Assembly: GCF_903469665.1 (NCBI RefSeq)
Contig: NZ_CAGKLC010000033.1
Span: 1-43,936 of the forward strand
DNA from: Flavobacterium sp. UGB4466
GTDB lineage: Bacteria; Bacteroidota; Bacteroidia; Flavobacteriales; Flavobacteriaceae
Length of the DNA: 43,936 bases
Direction of reading: 5' to 3'
Positions 16,273 to 23,752 of this stretch are shown piece after piece (within the stretch, counting starts at the first letter, position 1; each line of letters opens with the position of its first letter). The translations under genes were made by a program, and so were the position numbers. A model generated the notes under the pieces. It ran no database searches. It was not told the origin of the DNA and saw only the letters and a program-made list of their open reading frames with translations.

Positions 16273-16941
16273 ATGTTTAAAAAAGTACTAGTTGCCGAAG
16301 ATCTTGATACTATGAATTTAGGAATTGAACAAGTCCTGAAGGATTTAAATATCAACCATTTTCAACAATCAAAATATTGTGATGAAGCCTTTCTAAAAAT
16401 GCGCAAAGCCATTCAGGATGATGAGCCTTATGATTTGCTTATTAGTGATCTTTCCTTCAAGACAGATCATCGCGAAGTAAAAATTGCTAACGGAGATGAA
16501 CTGGTTCAAAAAGTACGAGAATTACAGCCCAACATTAAGATCATTGCGTATTCGGTCGAAGATAAAAGCTACCGCATTAAATCCCTTTTTGAAAATGCAA
16601 AAATAGATGCTTTTGTAGCAAAAGGTCTGAATAGCATCGAAGAACTAAAAAAAGCGATTCACATCATCTCGACCACAGATCAAAAGTTTATTTCACCCGA
16701 AGTCGCTTCTGCACTTCAGGAAAAAAGCAACTTCGAAATTGATGATGTCGATATTAAAATTCTGAAATACTTATCAGCCGGAACTTCACAGGATGAAATC
16801 ATAGAAATTTTTAAAAGCACCGATATTAAACCCAATAGTAAAAGTGCCGTAGAAAAAAGATTGTCAAAACTTAAAGACTTTTTTAAGGCAAATAATACGA
16901 TTCATTTGGTTACCATTACCAAAGACATGGGAATTATCTAA
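16273..16941 (+). CDS. Response regulator with REC domain and C-terminal HTH-like domain
   Basis: A 222-residue protein. The REC domain carries the acidic pair Glu9-Asp10 (VLVAEDL), phosphoacceptor Asp59 (LLISDLSF) and a Lys in FVAKGLNS. The C-terminal ~65 residues (VDIKILKYLSAGTSQDEIIEIF through KSAVEKRLSKLKDFF) resemble a LuxR/FixJ-type HTH in spacing but are divergent. It probably regulates transcription in response to the upstream TPR kinase and ends at a terminator. The second kinase copy has no adjacent regulator, so this one may serve both. Confidence 0.85.
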   Translation: MFKKVLVAEDLDTMNLGIEQVLKDLNINHFQQSKYCDEAFLKMRKAIQDDEPYDLLISDLSFKTDHREVKIANGDELVQKVRELQPNIKIIAYSVEDKSYRIKSLFENAKIDAFVAKGLNSIEELKKAIHIISTTDQKFISPEVASALQEKSNFEIDDVDIKILKYLSAGTSQDEIIEIFKSTDIKPNSKSAVEKRLSKLKDFFKANNTIHLVTITKDMGII

Positions 16942-16967
16942 AAGTTTCTTCTACTCACTATACTATC

Positions 16968-16991
16968 AAAGCTCCTTCAGGGGCTTTTTTT
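16968..16991 (+). terminator. Rho-independent terminator after the response regulator
   Basis: The stem AAAGC-TCC / GGG-GCTTT has the loop TTCA and is followed by seven T residues. It closes the cassette-1 unit. Confidence 0.85.
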
Positions 16992-17015
16992 ATGGCCTGA
17001 ATATAAATTTAATGG

Positions 17016-17061
17016 ATTATGGATTTCCGTAAAATACTGGTTTCAAATAGATTTAAGTTTG
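17016..17061 (+). promoter_or_regulatory. Shared promoter element plus -7 box, TerB/vWA operon
   Basis: ATTATGG, one variable base, then TTTCCGTAAAATAC (17016-17037) is followed after exactly 16 nt by TAAGTTTG (17054-17061), a TAnnTTTG -7 box. The same 22-nt element occurs at 20523-20544, also 16 nt before a -7 box. It occupies the -33 region in place of TTTG, as expected for an activator site or an alternative specificity element. Confidence 0.7.
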
Positions 17062-17090
17062 AATTATAAATCCATTTAAACTCAAAAACA

Positions 17091-17297
17091 ATGAAAACTT
17101 ATTACGTAAATGACACAGAACAAAAGAGCGGAGATCACGAAGTTCATACTGATGAATGTCCTTATTTTAAATCAATTGCAAGCAAAACATTCCTAGGCAT
17201 TTTTTCAAACTGCAAAGATGCCGTTGGCCAATCCAAAAAAATTTATCCCAACTCTGACGGTTGTGCCTATTGCTGTCGTGAATGTCACAAAAGATAA
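17091..17297 (+). CDS. Small Cys/His-rich protein, unknown function
   Basis: A 68-residue protein with no signal peptide. It carries a HEVHTDECPYF block near residue 18 and a C-terminal GCAYCCRECH cluster, together five or more Cys/His positions suitable for metal binding. I recall similar short proteins (pattern YYVN, GDHEVH, then C-terminal GC--CC----H) in many bacteria without an assigned role. First gene of a six-gene run with gaps of 2 to 13 nt and under the shared promoter element. Confidence 0.7.
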   Translation: MKTYYVNDTEQKSGDHEVHTDECPYFKSIASKTFLGIFSNCKDAVGQSKKIYPNSDGCAYCCRECHKR

Positions 17298-17305
17298 TTT
17301 TCATC

Positions 17306-17536
17306 ATGGGCTTTCGATTTCAAAAAAGAATAAAACTAGGAGGAGGTTTTGGCTTAAACTTAAGCAGATCCGGAATTTCTCCCAGTTTAAGAACTAAAAT
17401 GGGAACATTCAGCAAAAGTGGTTATTCTGTGAAGACCGGAATATCAGGACTACGATATCAAAATAGCGGATGCATTACACTAATTGCATTTACGGGAATT
17501 ATATCATTTTTAATTTTTACAATAAAACATTTATAA
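17306..17536 (+). CDS. DUF4236 family small membrane protein
   Basis: A 76-residue protein starting at ATG 17306; an in-frame upstream ATG at 17282 would overlap the previous gene. The N terminus MGFRFQKRIKLGGGFGLNLS with RSGISPSL is the DUF4236 signature. A C-terminal hydrophobic segment (about 55-73) follows NSGC, a short motif also found before the membrane segment of the next protein. Function of DUF4236 is unknown; it often accompanies stress or defence-associated genes. Confidence 0.8.
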   Translation: MGFRFQKRIKLGGGFGLNLSRSGISPSLRTKMGTFSKSGYSVKTGISGLRYQNSGCITLIAFTGIISFLIFTIKHL

Positions 17537-17538
17537 TT

Positions 17539-17844
17539 ATGGGATACAGAAAAGGTTACTTTAAAAAAGACGGGACATATGTCCAAGCGCATTTTACCAA
17601 TACAAGATCAAGATCTTATTCAAAAAAGAATAGCGGCTGTATGTTACTATTACTTATCACAATGACATTCGGATTGGCTGTTTCTTGTTCAGAATCATCG
17701 GATTCAAACTCAAACTGTCCAACCAAAACTTGTGGTGATTTTACCACTCAGGCTCAGGCTCAGGCTACTTATGACAGTAACAGAAACTGCTACAAAAACC
17801 TCGATCGGGACGGTAACGGTAAAGCTTGCGAATCTTTAAAATAA
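17539..17844 (+). CDS. Excalibur-domain membrane-anchored protein
   Basis: A 101-residue protein starting at ATG 17539. It begins with MGYRKGYFKKDGTYVQAHF, followed by a basic stretch and a hydrophobic segment (about 36-51, CMLLLLITMTFGLAVSC). The C-terminal Excalibur calcium-binding-type motif runs from CGDFTTQAQAQATYD to NLDRDGNGKACE. The Excalibur motif usually sits on extracellular proteins, so the C terminus is probably exported. Gap to the upstream stop is 2 nt. Confidence 0.82.
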   Translation: MGYRKGYFKKDGTYVQAHFTNTRSRSYSKKNSGCMLLLLITMTFGLAVSCSESSDSNSNCPTKTCGDFTTQAQAQATYDSNRNCYKNLDRDGNGKACESLK

Positions 17845-17857
17845 ACCATGATAAACG

Positions 17858-18253
17858 ATGATAACACTAGAACTTAAAAGCCACTTTTTGAGATTGTATC
17901 AAATGGCATTATCCGACGATCAGTTTGACGTATTAGAACTGCAAATGTTATATCACTTTGCAGACGAACGCGGAATTCCCAGAGAGGAATTAGACAAACT
18001 TTTTCTAAATCCAATTAACACAGAATTAATTATTCCTGAAGAAGTAAGTACCAGAATAGAGTATCTGTATGATTTTACAAGAATCATTTGGGCCGATGGA
18101 AAAGTCACTGAAGACGAACTTAATATGCTCAAAAAATACTGTAGGAAATTTAATTTTCGGGACGAAAACATTAATGAACTCTCCGATTATCTCATTGATT
18201 GTGTTCAAAAAAACATCGGAAAACAAGAAATTATTAATCAGCTAAATTCATAA
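17858..18253 (+). CDS. TerB-like domain protein
   Basis: A 131-residue helical cytoplasmic protein with the TerB-type repeat of acidic, metal-binding-like turns: ALSDDQFDVLELQ near residue 17 and WADGKVTEDELNML near residue 78. TerB-like domains occur in tellurite/stress-response and chemical-defence modules, often with vWA proteins, which fits the downstream genes. Only 3 nt separate it from the next gene. The fold assignment rests on pattern, not on an alignment. Confidence 0.7.
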   Translation: MITLELKSHFLRLYQMALSDDQFDVLELQMLYHFADERGIPREELDKLFLNPINTELIIPEEVSTRIEYLYDFTRIIWADGKVTEDELNMLKKYCRKFNFRDENINELSDYLIDCVQKNIGKQEIINQLNS

Positions 18254-18256
18254 CTA

Positions 18257-19525
18257 ATGAAATCACTTACACAACTATTTAGTTTAAAAAAAGCAGACGA
18301 TACTCAGGCAAATACTCTTGAGGAAAATGAAAATGATCGCGAGCAAATTAGAATAACCTACTATCAAAGTGGGTTTGCGGCCTCTATAAAAGCGACGGGA
18401 AAACCAATTGTTCTAAAAGCCTGTTTACAAAATTTGTATATGAGTTTTGAAGACCAGTGCCGAAAACAAAAGCTGGAGCAAGACCGATTAAAGCAGCCTT
18501 ACAAAGAAGAACAGGAAAAAAACCGAACCGAACTCAAAAAGTCAGAAGCGGCCATTGGTATTTATGAAAAAAAAGAGCAGGATATCAATGACGAAATCGA
18601 TCAGATAAAAGAGGAAATAATCGAAGTAAAACGCAATCCTGATAAATACGGAATTGAAGATGGAAAAGGCCTTAAAGCCCAATTCTATATTGGTTTGTTT
18701 CTATTACTTCCAATTACACTTTATGTACTGGTGTTTTATATTTCGGCATCCTACTCTGCTTTTTTCAAAGAGTTTGCCAATGATAGTCTCACGGCTGCTA
18801 TTTTTGATGCAAACGCTTTAACCAATTCTTTTGAAGCAAGCTGGCTCGAAGGTGTTTTGGTCATTACCATTCCCTTTGTTTTTATGGGATTAGGATATGT
18901 AATTCATATGGTACAAAAAGGAAAAGGTATAAAAAACATTTTAAGAATGATTGCTTTATTTGTCACCACCTTTTTATTTGATGCCTTACTGGCCTATCAG
19001 ATTGAGAAAAAAATATATGAATTTAATAAAACTACAGATTCCGCTCCTTACAACCTGAACATTGCATTAGGTGAAGCTGAATTTTGGATGATCATCTTTG
19101 CCGGATTTGTAGTCTATATCATCTGGGGACTTGTTTTTGATTTTGTCATGAAAGAATTTGAAAACATTGACAAAATCAGAGCTTTCATCAGAGGTAAAAA
19201 GGAGAACCTTCTCGATTTAGACAAACTAAAAGCAGAATACCTCAACAAAATCAATGATTTCAAACAACAGAATGTTACCATCAACGGAAAAATTTCAGAA
19301 TTACAATCTAAAATAGATGGTTTTGTGTTTCCTGTAAAAGAATATCTTCATTATCATCATCAATACAAAGAAGGATGGTTTCAGGCTATTAGTACTGAAA
19401 TAGCACTTCCCTACAACGAAAAAAGTGAATTATTACAGAACTGCGAACTTTCCTCTGAAGAACACTTAAACAGATTAAACCTGGTTGACCCTGATTTTCA
19501 ACAATTAGTCTATTCTAAAAACTAA
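18257..19525 (+). CDS. Coiled-coil multi-pass membrane protein, unknown family
   Basis: A 422-residue protein. A strongly charged coiled coil occupies about 70-135, and four membrane helices lie at about 143-165, 198-218, 229-246 and 273-294. A second coiled coil (about 310-355) and a C-terminal helical region follow. No catalytic motif is evident. Position between the TerB-like protein and the vWA-like lipoprotein suggests it forms the inner-membrane part of one complex, with both coiled coils on the cytoplasmic side. That is inference. Confidence 0.75.
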   Translation: MKSLTQLFSLKKADDTQANTLEENENDREQIRITYYQSGFAASIKATGKPIVLKACLQNLYMSFEDQCRKQKLEQDRLKQPYKEEQEKNRTELKKSEAAIGIYEKKEQDINDEIDQIKEEIIEVKRNPDKYGIEDGKGLKAQFYIGLFLLLPITLYVLVFYISASYSAFFKEFANDSLTAAIFDANALTNSFEASWLEGVLVITIPFVFMGLGYVIHMVQKGKGIKNILRMIALFVTTFLFDALLAYQIEKKIYEFNKTTDSAPYNLNIALGEAEFWMIIFAGFVVYIIWGLVFDFVMKEFENIDKIRAFIRGKKENLLDLDKLKAEYLNKINDFKQQNVTINGKISELQSKIDGFVFPVKEYLHYHHQYKEGWFQAISTEIALPYNEKSELLQNCELSSEEHLNRLNLVDPDFQQLVYSKN

Positions 19526-19530
19526 TAACG

Positions 19531-20430
19531 ATGAAAAATAGTCTCAACTTAATGGCAATTTTTTTATTGCTTATTTCGATTATCTCCTGCAAACAGGAAT
19601 CTGATAAAGGCGAAAAGGATACCTCATCCAAAAATACCGTATCAGAAAACTATAATATCAGTATCCTTCTTGATTTATCAGACAGAATCAGTCTGGAGAA
19701 AAATCCAAATCCAACAATGGAATATTTTCAAAGAGATCTGGGGTATATAAAATCTGTATCTGAAGCTTTTACACAACATTTAAAATCTAAGAGAATAAGG
19801 CAGATTGACGATAAAATGCAACTGTTTTTCAATCCTGAACCTCTGGATCCTGAAATCAATACAACTGCTAAAAATTTGAGAATTGTTATGGATAAAAATA
19901 ATGCTTCTAAAAACTTATTGAATTCCATCAATACAAATTATACAGCACAAACATCTAAAATCTATAATTCCGCCATAAAAGACAATCATTTTATTGGTTC
20001 AGATATTTGGAACTTTCTTGATACCAAAGTAAAAGATCAATGTATCAAAAACGAATATAGAAACATATTAATTGTATTGACCGATGGCTATATGTATCAT
20101 GAAAACACTGTAATAGCCGAAGGAAACAGAACCACTTATATTACACCTGAATTCATCCGAAAAAACAAATTAAACACGAAAGACTGGGATAAAAAATTAC
20201 ACGAACAAGATTATGGTTTTATTAAAATAGGAGAAAGTTTACCCAATCTCGAAATACTGGTTCTAGGAATTAATCCGGGCAAAAATAATCCATACGAAGA
20301 AAAAGTGCTTAAAGCCTACTGGACAAAATGGTTCACTGAAATGAAAGTAAACCGTTTTGAAATCAAGAATGCTGATTTGCCTTCCAACATGGATCAGATC
20401 ATTAAAAACTTTATTCTGAACAAATCGTAA
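19531..20430 (+). CDS. vWA-like lipoprotein
   Basis: A 299-residue protein with lipobox IISC (Cys20). A von Willebrand A-like fold is suggested by a strand ending ISILLDLSDRI (DxSxR in the MIDAS position), a later NILIVLTDGYM strand, and LEILVLGINPG near the C terminus. The MIDAS is imperfect (Arg where the second Ser is expected). It would sit outside the inner membrane, tethered by lipid, possibly contacting the membrane protein encoded upstream. Last gene of the unit; a terminator follows. Confidence 0.72.
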   Translation: MKNSLNLMAIFLLLISIISCKQESDKGEKDTSSKNTVSENYNISILLDLSDRISLEKNPNPTMEYFQRDLGYIKSVSEAFTQHLKSKRIRQIDDKMQLFFNPEPLDPEINTTAKNLRIVMDKNNASKNLLNSINTNYTAQTSKIYNSAIKDNHFIGSDIWNFLDTKVKDQCIKNEYRNILIVLTDGYMYHENTVIAEGNRTTYITPEFIRKNKLNTKDWDKKLHEQDYGFIKIGESLPNLEILVLGINPGKNNPYEEKVLKAYWTKWFTEMKVNRFEIKNADLPSNMDQIIKNFILNKS

Positions 20431-20451
20431 ATCAACAAAACTAAAACATTG

Positions 20452-20479
20452 AAAGAGGAATTTTATCGTCCTCTTTTTT
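20452..20479 (+). terminator. Rho-independent terminator after the vWA-like gene
   Basis: The stem AAAGAGGA / TCCTCTTT has a ~9-nt loop and a T-run on the 3' side. Confidence 0.85.
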
Positions 20480-20522
20480 CTATTTATAAAAACGGTAACA
20501 TCCTACCGAAATTTCACCTCAC

Positions 20523-20568
20523 ATTATGGTTTTCCGTAAAATACAGAATCTGAATGGTTCTACTTTTG
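20523..20568 (+). promoter_or_regulatory. Shared promoter element plus -7 box, HsdR_N-type gene
   Basis: The second occurrence of the element at 17016 (one variable base in 22) lies at 20523-20544, followed after 16 nt by TACTTTTG at 20561-20568. The ATG is 26 nt further on. Confidence 0.7.
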
Positions 20569-20594
20569 AATCTCTAACTTAAACTATAGAACCC

Positions 20595-21650
20595 ATGGAA
20601 ATTAACCTTCAACTCAAATCATTAGCAGACAAAATCACACAGCTTAAAAGCAAAATTGAAACTGAGGAATCTACCAAACATGCTTTTGTCCTGCCTTTCA
20701 TTCATGCATTGGGATATGATGCATTTAATCCCTTGGAAGTTGTTCCGGAATTTACCGCCGACCTGGGCTTAAAAAAGGGAGAGAAAGTAGATTATGCTAT
20801 CTTTCAAAATGGTGAGCCTATTATAATTGTGGAATGTAAAAGCTGGAAAGAAAACTTAACGGTACACAACTCACAATTGTTCCGCTACTTTCATGTCACC
20901 AAAACCCGGTTCGCTCTCTTGACTAATGGTATCAATTATCAGTTTTTTACTGATTTGGACGATCAGAACAAAATGGATGAAAAACCATTTCTGGAATTTG
21001 ACATTACCAACCTCAAAGAAAACACGATCAGCGAAATTTCAAAGTTTCACAAAAGCAGTTTTAATGTTGATAATATCATTAGCAATGCAAGTTCGTTAAA
21101 ATACATCAAGGAAATCAAAAAGCAAATTAATGCAGAACTTGAAAATCCTTCTAACGATTTTACCAAACTTTTCGCCAGTAAAGTCTATACCGGAAGATTA
21201 ACCGAAAAAGTAATGGATGAGTTTAAAGATTTGGTTCAGAAATCCATCAGTCAATATATTAACGAGAGAATTAACGATCGCTTAAATGCTGCGCTGACCA
21301 AAGAAACAATCAAGCAACAGGAAGAACAGGCTGCTCCCCTTGAAGAAGAAAGTAAAATCTACACCAGTGAGGAAGAATTAGAAGGATATCGCATTATAGT
21401 TGCCATATTAAGACAAAAACTTCCGACAAGCCGAATCGTATATCGTGACACCCAGTCGTATTTCGGAATTTTATTAGACGATAACAATCGTAAACCGCTC
21501 TGCCGTCTTCATCTTAACGGAGGAAAAAAATACATCAGTCTTTTTAATGATAACAAAAATGAAACAAAAACCGTGATTGCATCAATCGACGATATTTACC
21601 AGTTCGGGAAGGAATTACTCGATACTGTTGGACTTTATGAAACCGAATAA
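20595..21650 (+). CDS. Solo type I restriction HsdR_N-type nuclease-domain protein
   Basis: A 351-residue protein. Residues about 25-150 match the type I restriction R-subunit N-terminal (HSDR_N_2-like) domain. The PD-(D/E)xK-type residues Asp66, Glu80 and Lys82 (VDYAIF then IIIVECKSW) are present. The C-terminal ~90 residues form another domain (EGYRIIVAILRQKL through YFGILLDDNNRKPLCRLH). There is no helicase, methylase or specificity gene nearby, so it is not a standard restriction system. Similar stand-alone proteins are common and uncharacterised. The shared promoter element links it to the TerB/vWA operon. Confidence 0.82.
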   Translation: MEINLQLKSLADKITQLKSKIETEESTKHAFVLPFIHALGYDAFNPLEVVPEFTADLGLKKGEKVDYAIFQNGEPIIIVECKSWKENLTVHNSQLFRYFHVTKTRFALLTNGINYQFFTDLDDQNKMDEKPFLEFDITNLKENTISEISKFHKSSFNVDNIISNASSLKYIKEIKKQINAELENPSNDFTKLFASKVYTGRLTEKVMDEFKDLVQKSISQYINERINDRLNAALTKETIKQQEEQAAPLEEESKIYTSEEELEGYRIIVAILRQKLPTSRIVYRDTQSYFGILLDDNNRKPLCRLHLNGGKKYISLFNDNKNETKTVIASIDDIYQFGKELLDTVGLYETE

Positions 21651-21661
21651 AAACTATTATT

Positions 21662-21871
21662 ATGAAATACACTTTACTGTTCTTTCTTGTACTATTAACT
21701 TCTTTTCATCCATTTGAAACCAAAGTATACATCTGTGGAGCGACAGGTGCTAAAAAATACCATTACAACGAAAACTGTCGCGGTCTGACTTCCTGTCGTA
21801 ATGAAATTTCCAAAGTGTCTATTAAACGTGCACAAGGTCTTGGACTCACCCTTTGCGGCTGGGAAGATTGA
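21662..21871 (+). CDS. Small exported protein with Ada/nuclease-tail-like Cys-His motif
   Basis: A 69-residue protein with an N-terminal signal peptide (about 1-18) and a mature part with CGATGAKKYHYNENCRGL and a C-terminal ALCGW-like end (RAQGLGLTLCGWED). The pattern YHxxxCRxL, then A-x-G-x-x-x-C, is seen in short metal-binding tails of secreted nucleases and related proteins. It follows the nuclease-domain gene by 11 nt and is probably co-transcribed. No function is assigned. Confidence 0.68.
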   Translation: MKYTLLFFLVLLTSFHPFETKVYICGATGAKKYHYNENCRGLTSCRNEISKVSIKRAQGLGLTLCGWED

Positions 21872-21968
21872 CCTTTACAGAGCAACAAAAATTATCTTAA
21901 ACATTTGATAATAATGACTTTACATTTAATTCACATTAGTTTTATTAATTTGAATAAAACTAAACGTT

Positions 21969-22052
21969 ATGAAATTCTTTAATCTAAATTTTCTGGTTTC
22001 ATTCAAAGAATGGCTTTTTTTAAGAGCGATGCAATCTTCTTTCCTGCATTAA
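21969..22052 (+). CDS. Possible 27-residue leader ORF upstream of the beta-glucosidase
   Basis: The ATG at 21969 opens a 27-codon frame (MKFFNLNFLVSFKEWLFLRA, continuing MQSSFLH) ending 34 nt before the GH1 start. It is hydrophobic and could be a leader peptide or chance. No homologue is recognised. Confidence 0.2.
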   Translation: MKFFNLNFLVSFKEWLFLRAMQSSFLH

Positions 22053-22086
22053 TAAATTACAATTTTAAAAAGGAAAGTACCATTGA

Positions 22087-23439
22087 ATGAATAAAGTTGA
22101 GACCTCATTTTTGCACAAAAACCAATTTGGAGATGATTTCTTGTGGGGTGTTTCAACCGCCGCTTTCCAAATTGAAGGCGCACACGATACCGACGGAAAA
22201 GGTCCTTCTATTTGGGATGTTTTTACCTCTCAGAAAGGAAAAATAAAGAACGGACATCATGCTTCAACTGCTTGCGATTTTTATAATTCGTACCAAAACG
22301 ATATCGATTTAATTCGCGAGCTGAATATTCCGAACTTTCGATTTTCGATCAGCTGGCCCCGAATCATGCCTACCGGGGTTCCTCCAATTAATCAGGCCGG
22401 AATAGCCTATTACAACAAAATCATTGACGCTCTGCTATTAGCCGGAATTGAACCCTGGATTACACTATACCACTGGGACTTGCCTCATGATTTAGAGCAA
22501 AAAGGGGGCTGGACCAATCGCGAATCGGTTAACTGGTTTTCGGCCTACGTTGAAATCTGTGTGCAAAATTTTGGTGATCGCGTTAAAAACTGGATGGTAA
22601 TCAATGAACCCTCCGTTTTTACAGGTGCGGGGTATTTTTTGGGTATTCATGCTCCGGGAAAAAAAGGCATTACCAATTACCTGAAAGCCATGCACCATGT
22701 CACTTTAGCTACAGCAGCAGGTGCCAAAATAATACGAAATCGTATCCCGGACGCTCACATTGGAACAACTTTTTCCTGTACGCATATTGAACCCGCAACT
22801 CAGTCTTCTAAAGACATTGAAGCAGCAAAACGAGTAGACACTTTATTAAACAGAACTTTTATCGAACCCATTCTAGGATTGGGTTATCCCCAAGGTGATT
22901 TACCGGTATTAAAGAAACTCAATGCTTATATTGTAGAAGATGATCTCAATAATTTGTCTTTTGATTTTGATTTTATTGGTCTGCAATGTTACACCCGTGA
23001 AGTTGTAAAATCGTCTTTACTTATTCCGTATATCGGTGCCGAATTAATCAGTGCCGAAAAAAGAAAGGTCATTTCAACCGATATGGGATGGGAAGTTTAC
23101 CCTCCTGCCCTTTACGAGGTCCTTAAAAAATTTAATGCCTACAATGGCATCAAAAAGATTATTATTACCGAAAATGGCGCCGCTTTTCCGGATACTTTAA
23201 AAAATGGAAAGGTATATGATATTAAACGTACGCACTACATTCAGGACCATTTGGAGCAAATTCTGAAAGCTAAAAAAGAGGGTCTAAATGTTGATGGTTA
23301 TTTTGTCTGGACACTTACTGACAATTTTGAATGGGCCGAAGGTTACAACGCCCGTTTTGGATTGATACATGTAGATTTCGATACCCAACAAAGAACCATC
23401 AAGCATTCGGGATTGTGGTTCAAAGATTTCTTGTCTTAA
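22087..23439 (+). CDS. GH1 family beta-glucosidase
   Basis: A 450-residue cytoplasmic enzyme of the usual GH1 length. The acid/base Glu174 is in VINEPSVF and the nucleophile Glu362 is in IITENGAAF. The N-terminal FLWGVSTAAFQIEGA and C-terminal YFVWTLTDNFEWAEGY are standard GH1 substrate-site sequences. It hydrolyses beta-linked glucosides or galactosides. The precise substrate is unknown, since no transporter or other glycosidase neighbours it. Confidence 0.95.
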   Translation: MNKVETSFLHKNQFGDDFLWGVSTAAFQIEGAHDTDGKGPSIWDVFTSQKGKIKNGHHASTACDFYNSYQNDIDLIRELNIPNFRFSISWPRIMPTGVPPINQAGIAYYNKIIDALLLAGIEPWITLYHWDLPHDLEQKGGWTNRESVNWFSAYVEICVQNFGDRVKNWMVINEPSVFTGAGYFLGIHAPGKKGITNYLKAMHHVTLATAAGAKIIRNRIPDAHIGTTFSCTHIEPATQSSKDIEAAKRVDTLLNRTFIEPILGLGYPQGDLPVLKKLNAYIVEDDLNNLSFDFDFIGLQCYTREVVKSSLLIPYIGAELISAEKRKVISTDMGWEVYPPALYEVLKKFNAYNGIKKIIITENGAAFPDTLKNGKVYDIKRTHYIQDHLEQILKAKKEGLNVDGYFVWTLTDNFEWAEGYNARFGLIHVDFDTQQRTIKHSGLWFKDFLS

Positions 23440-23752
23440 GATAAACGCTGTATAAAGTAATTTCCCTACACTTTCATTGACGAAATTAGAACAAATTTTA
23501 TTGGCTCAAAAAGTAAAAAATACGACAACGAAATCTTATAAAATTTCTCTGTTAAAAAGTAAAAAAAATACCAAAAACCCTTGATTTCATTAGGTTTACT
23601 GGTGTTTTTTTCTTATCTTTATAGTATAAATAACAGCCAATATATGCCGAAAAAAATGCTCTTTACACGCCTAAATTTTGTTTCAAAAAATGATTCATTT
23701 TACTTCTTCCTGCATTTTATTTTTCAAAATGCTTCTCACCTTCATTTCAAAA
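23440..23752. other. 313-nt intergenic region with a terminator-like hairpin
   Basis: No credible gene. A hairpin ACCA..AACC / GGTT..TGGT (23570-23603) followed by T7 could terminate the GH1 gene. The remainder is AT-rich without other structure. Confidence 0.5.
23570..23610 (+). terminator. Probable terminator downstream of the GH1 gene
   Basis: The imperfect stem is two 4-bp helices (ACCA/TGGT and AACC/GGTT) with a T-run after it. It lies 130 nt beyond the stop codon. Confidence 0.45.

Noticed and set aside
17031..17037. Relation between the CCGTAAAA of the shared promoter element and the CCGTAAAA of the cassette-1 leader stem
   Set aside because: Only eight bases match, cassette 2 does not keep them (CCGTAAGA), and the context differs, so this is likely coincidence.
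20595..21650. Complete type I restriction-modification locus
   Set aside because: Only an R-subunit N-terminal-like domain is present; there is no helicase region, methylase or specificity gene within the window.
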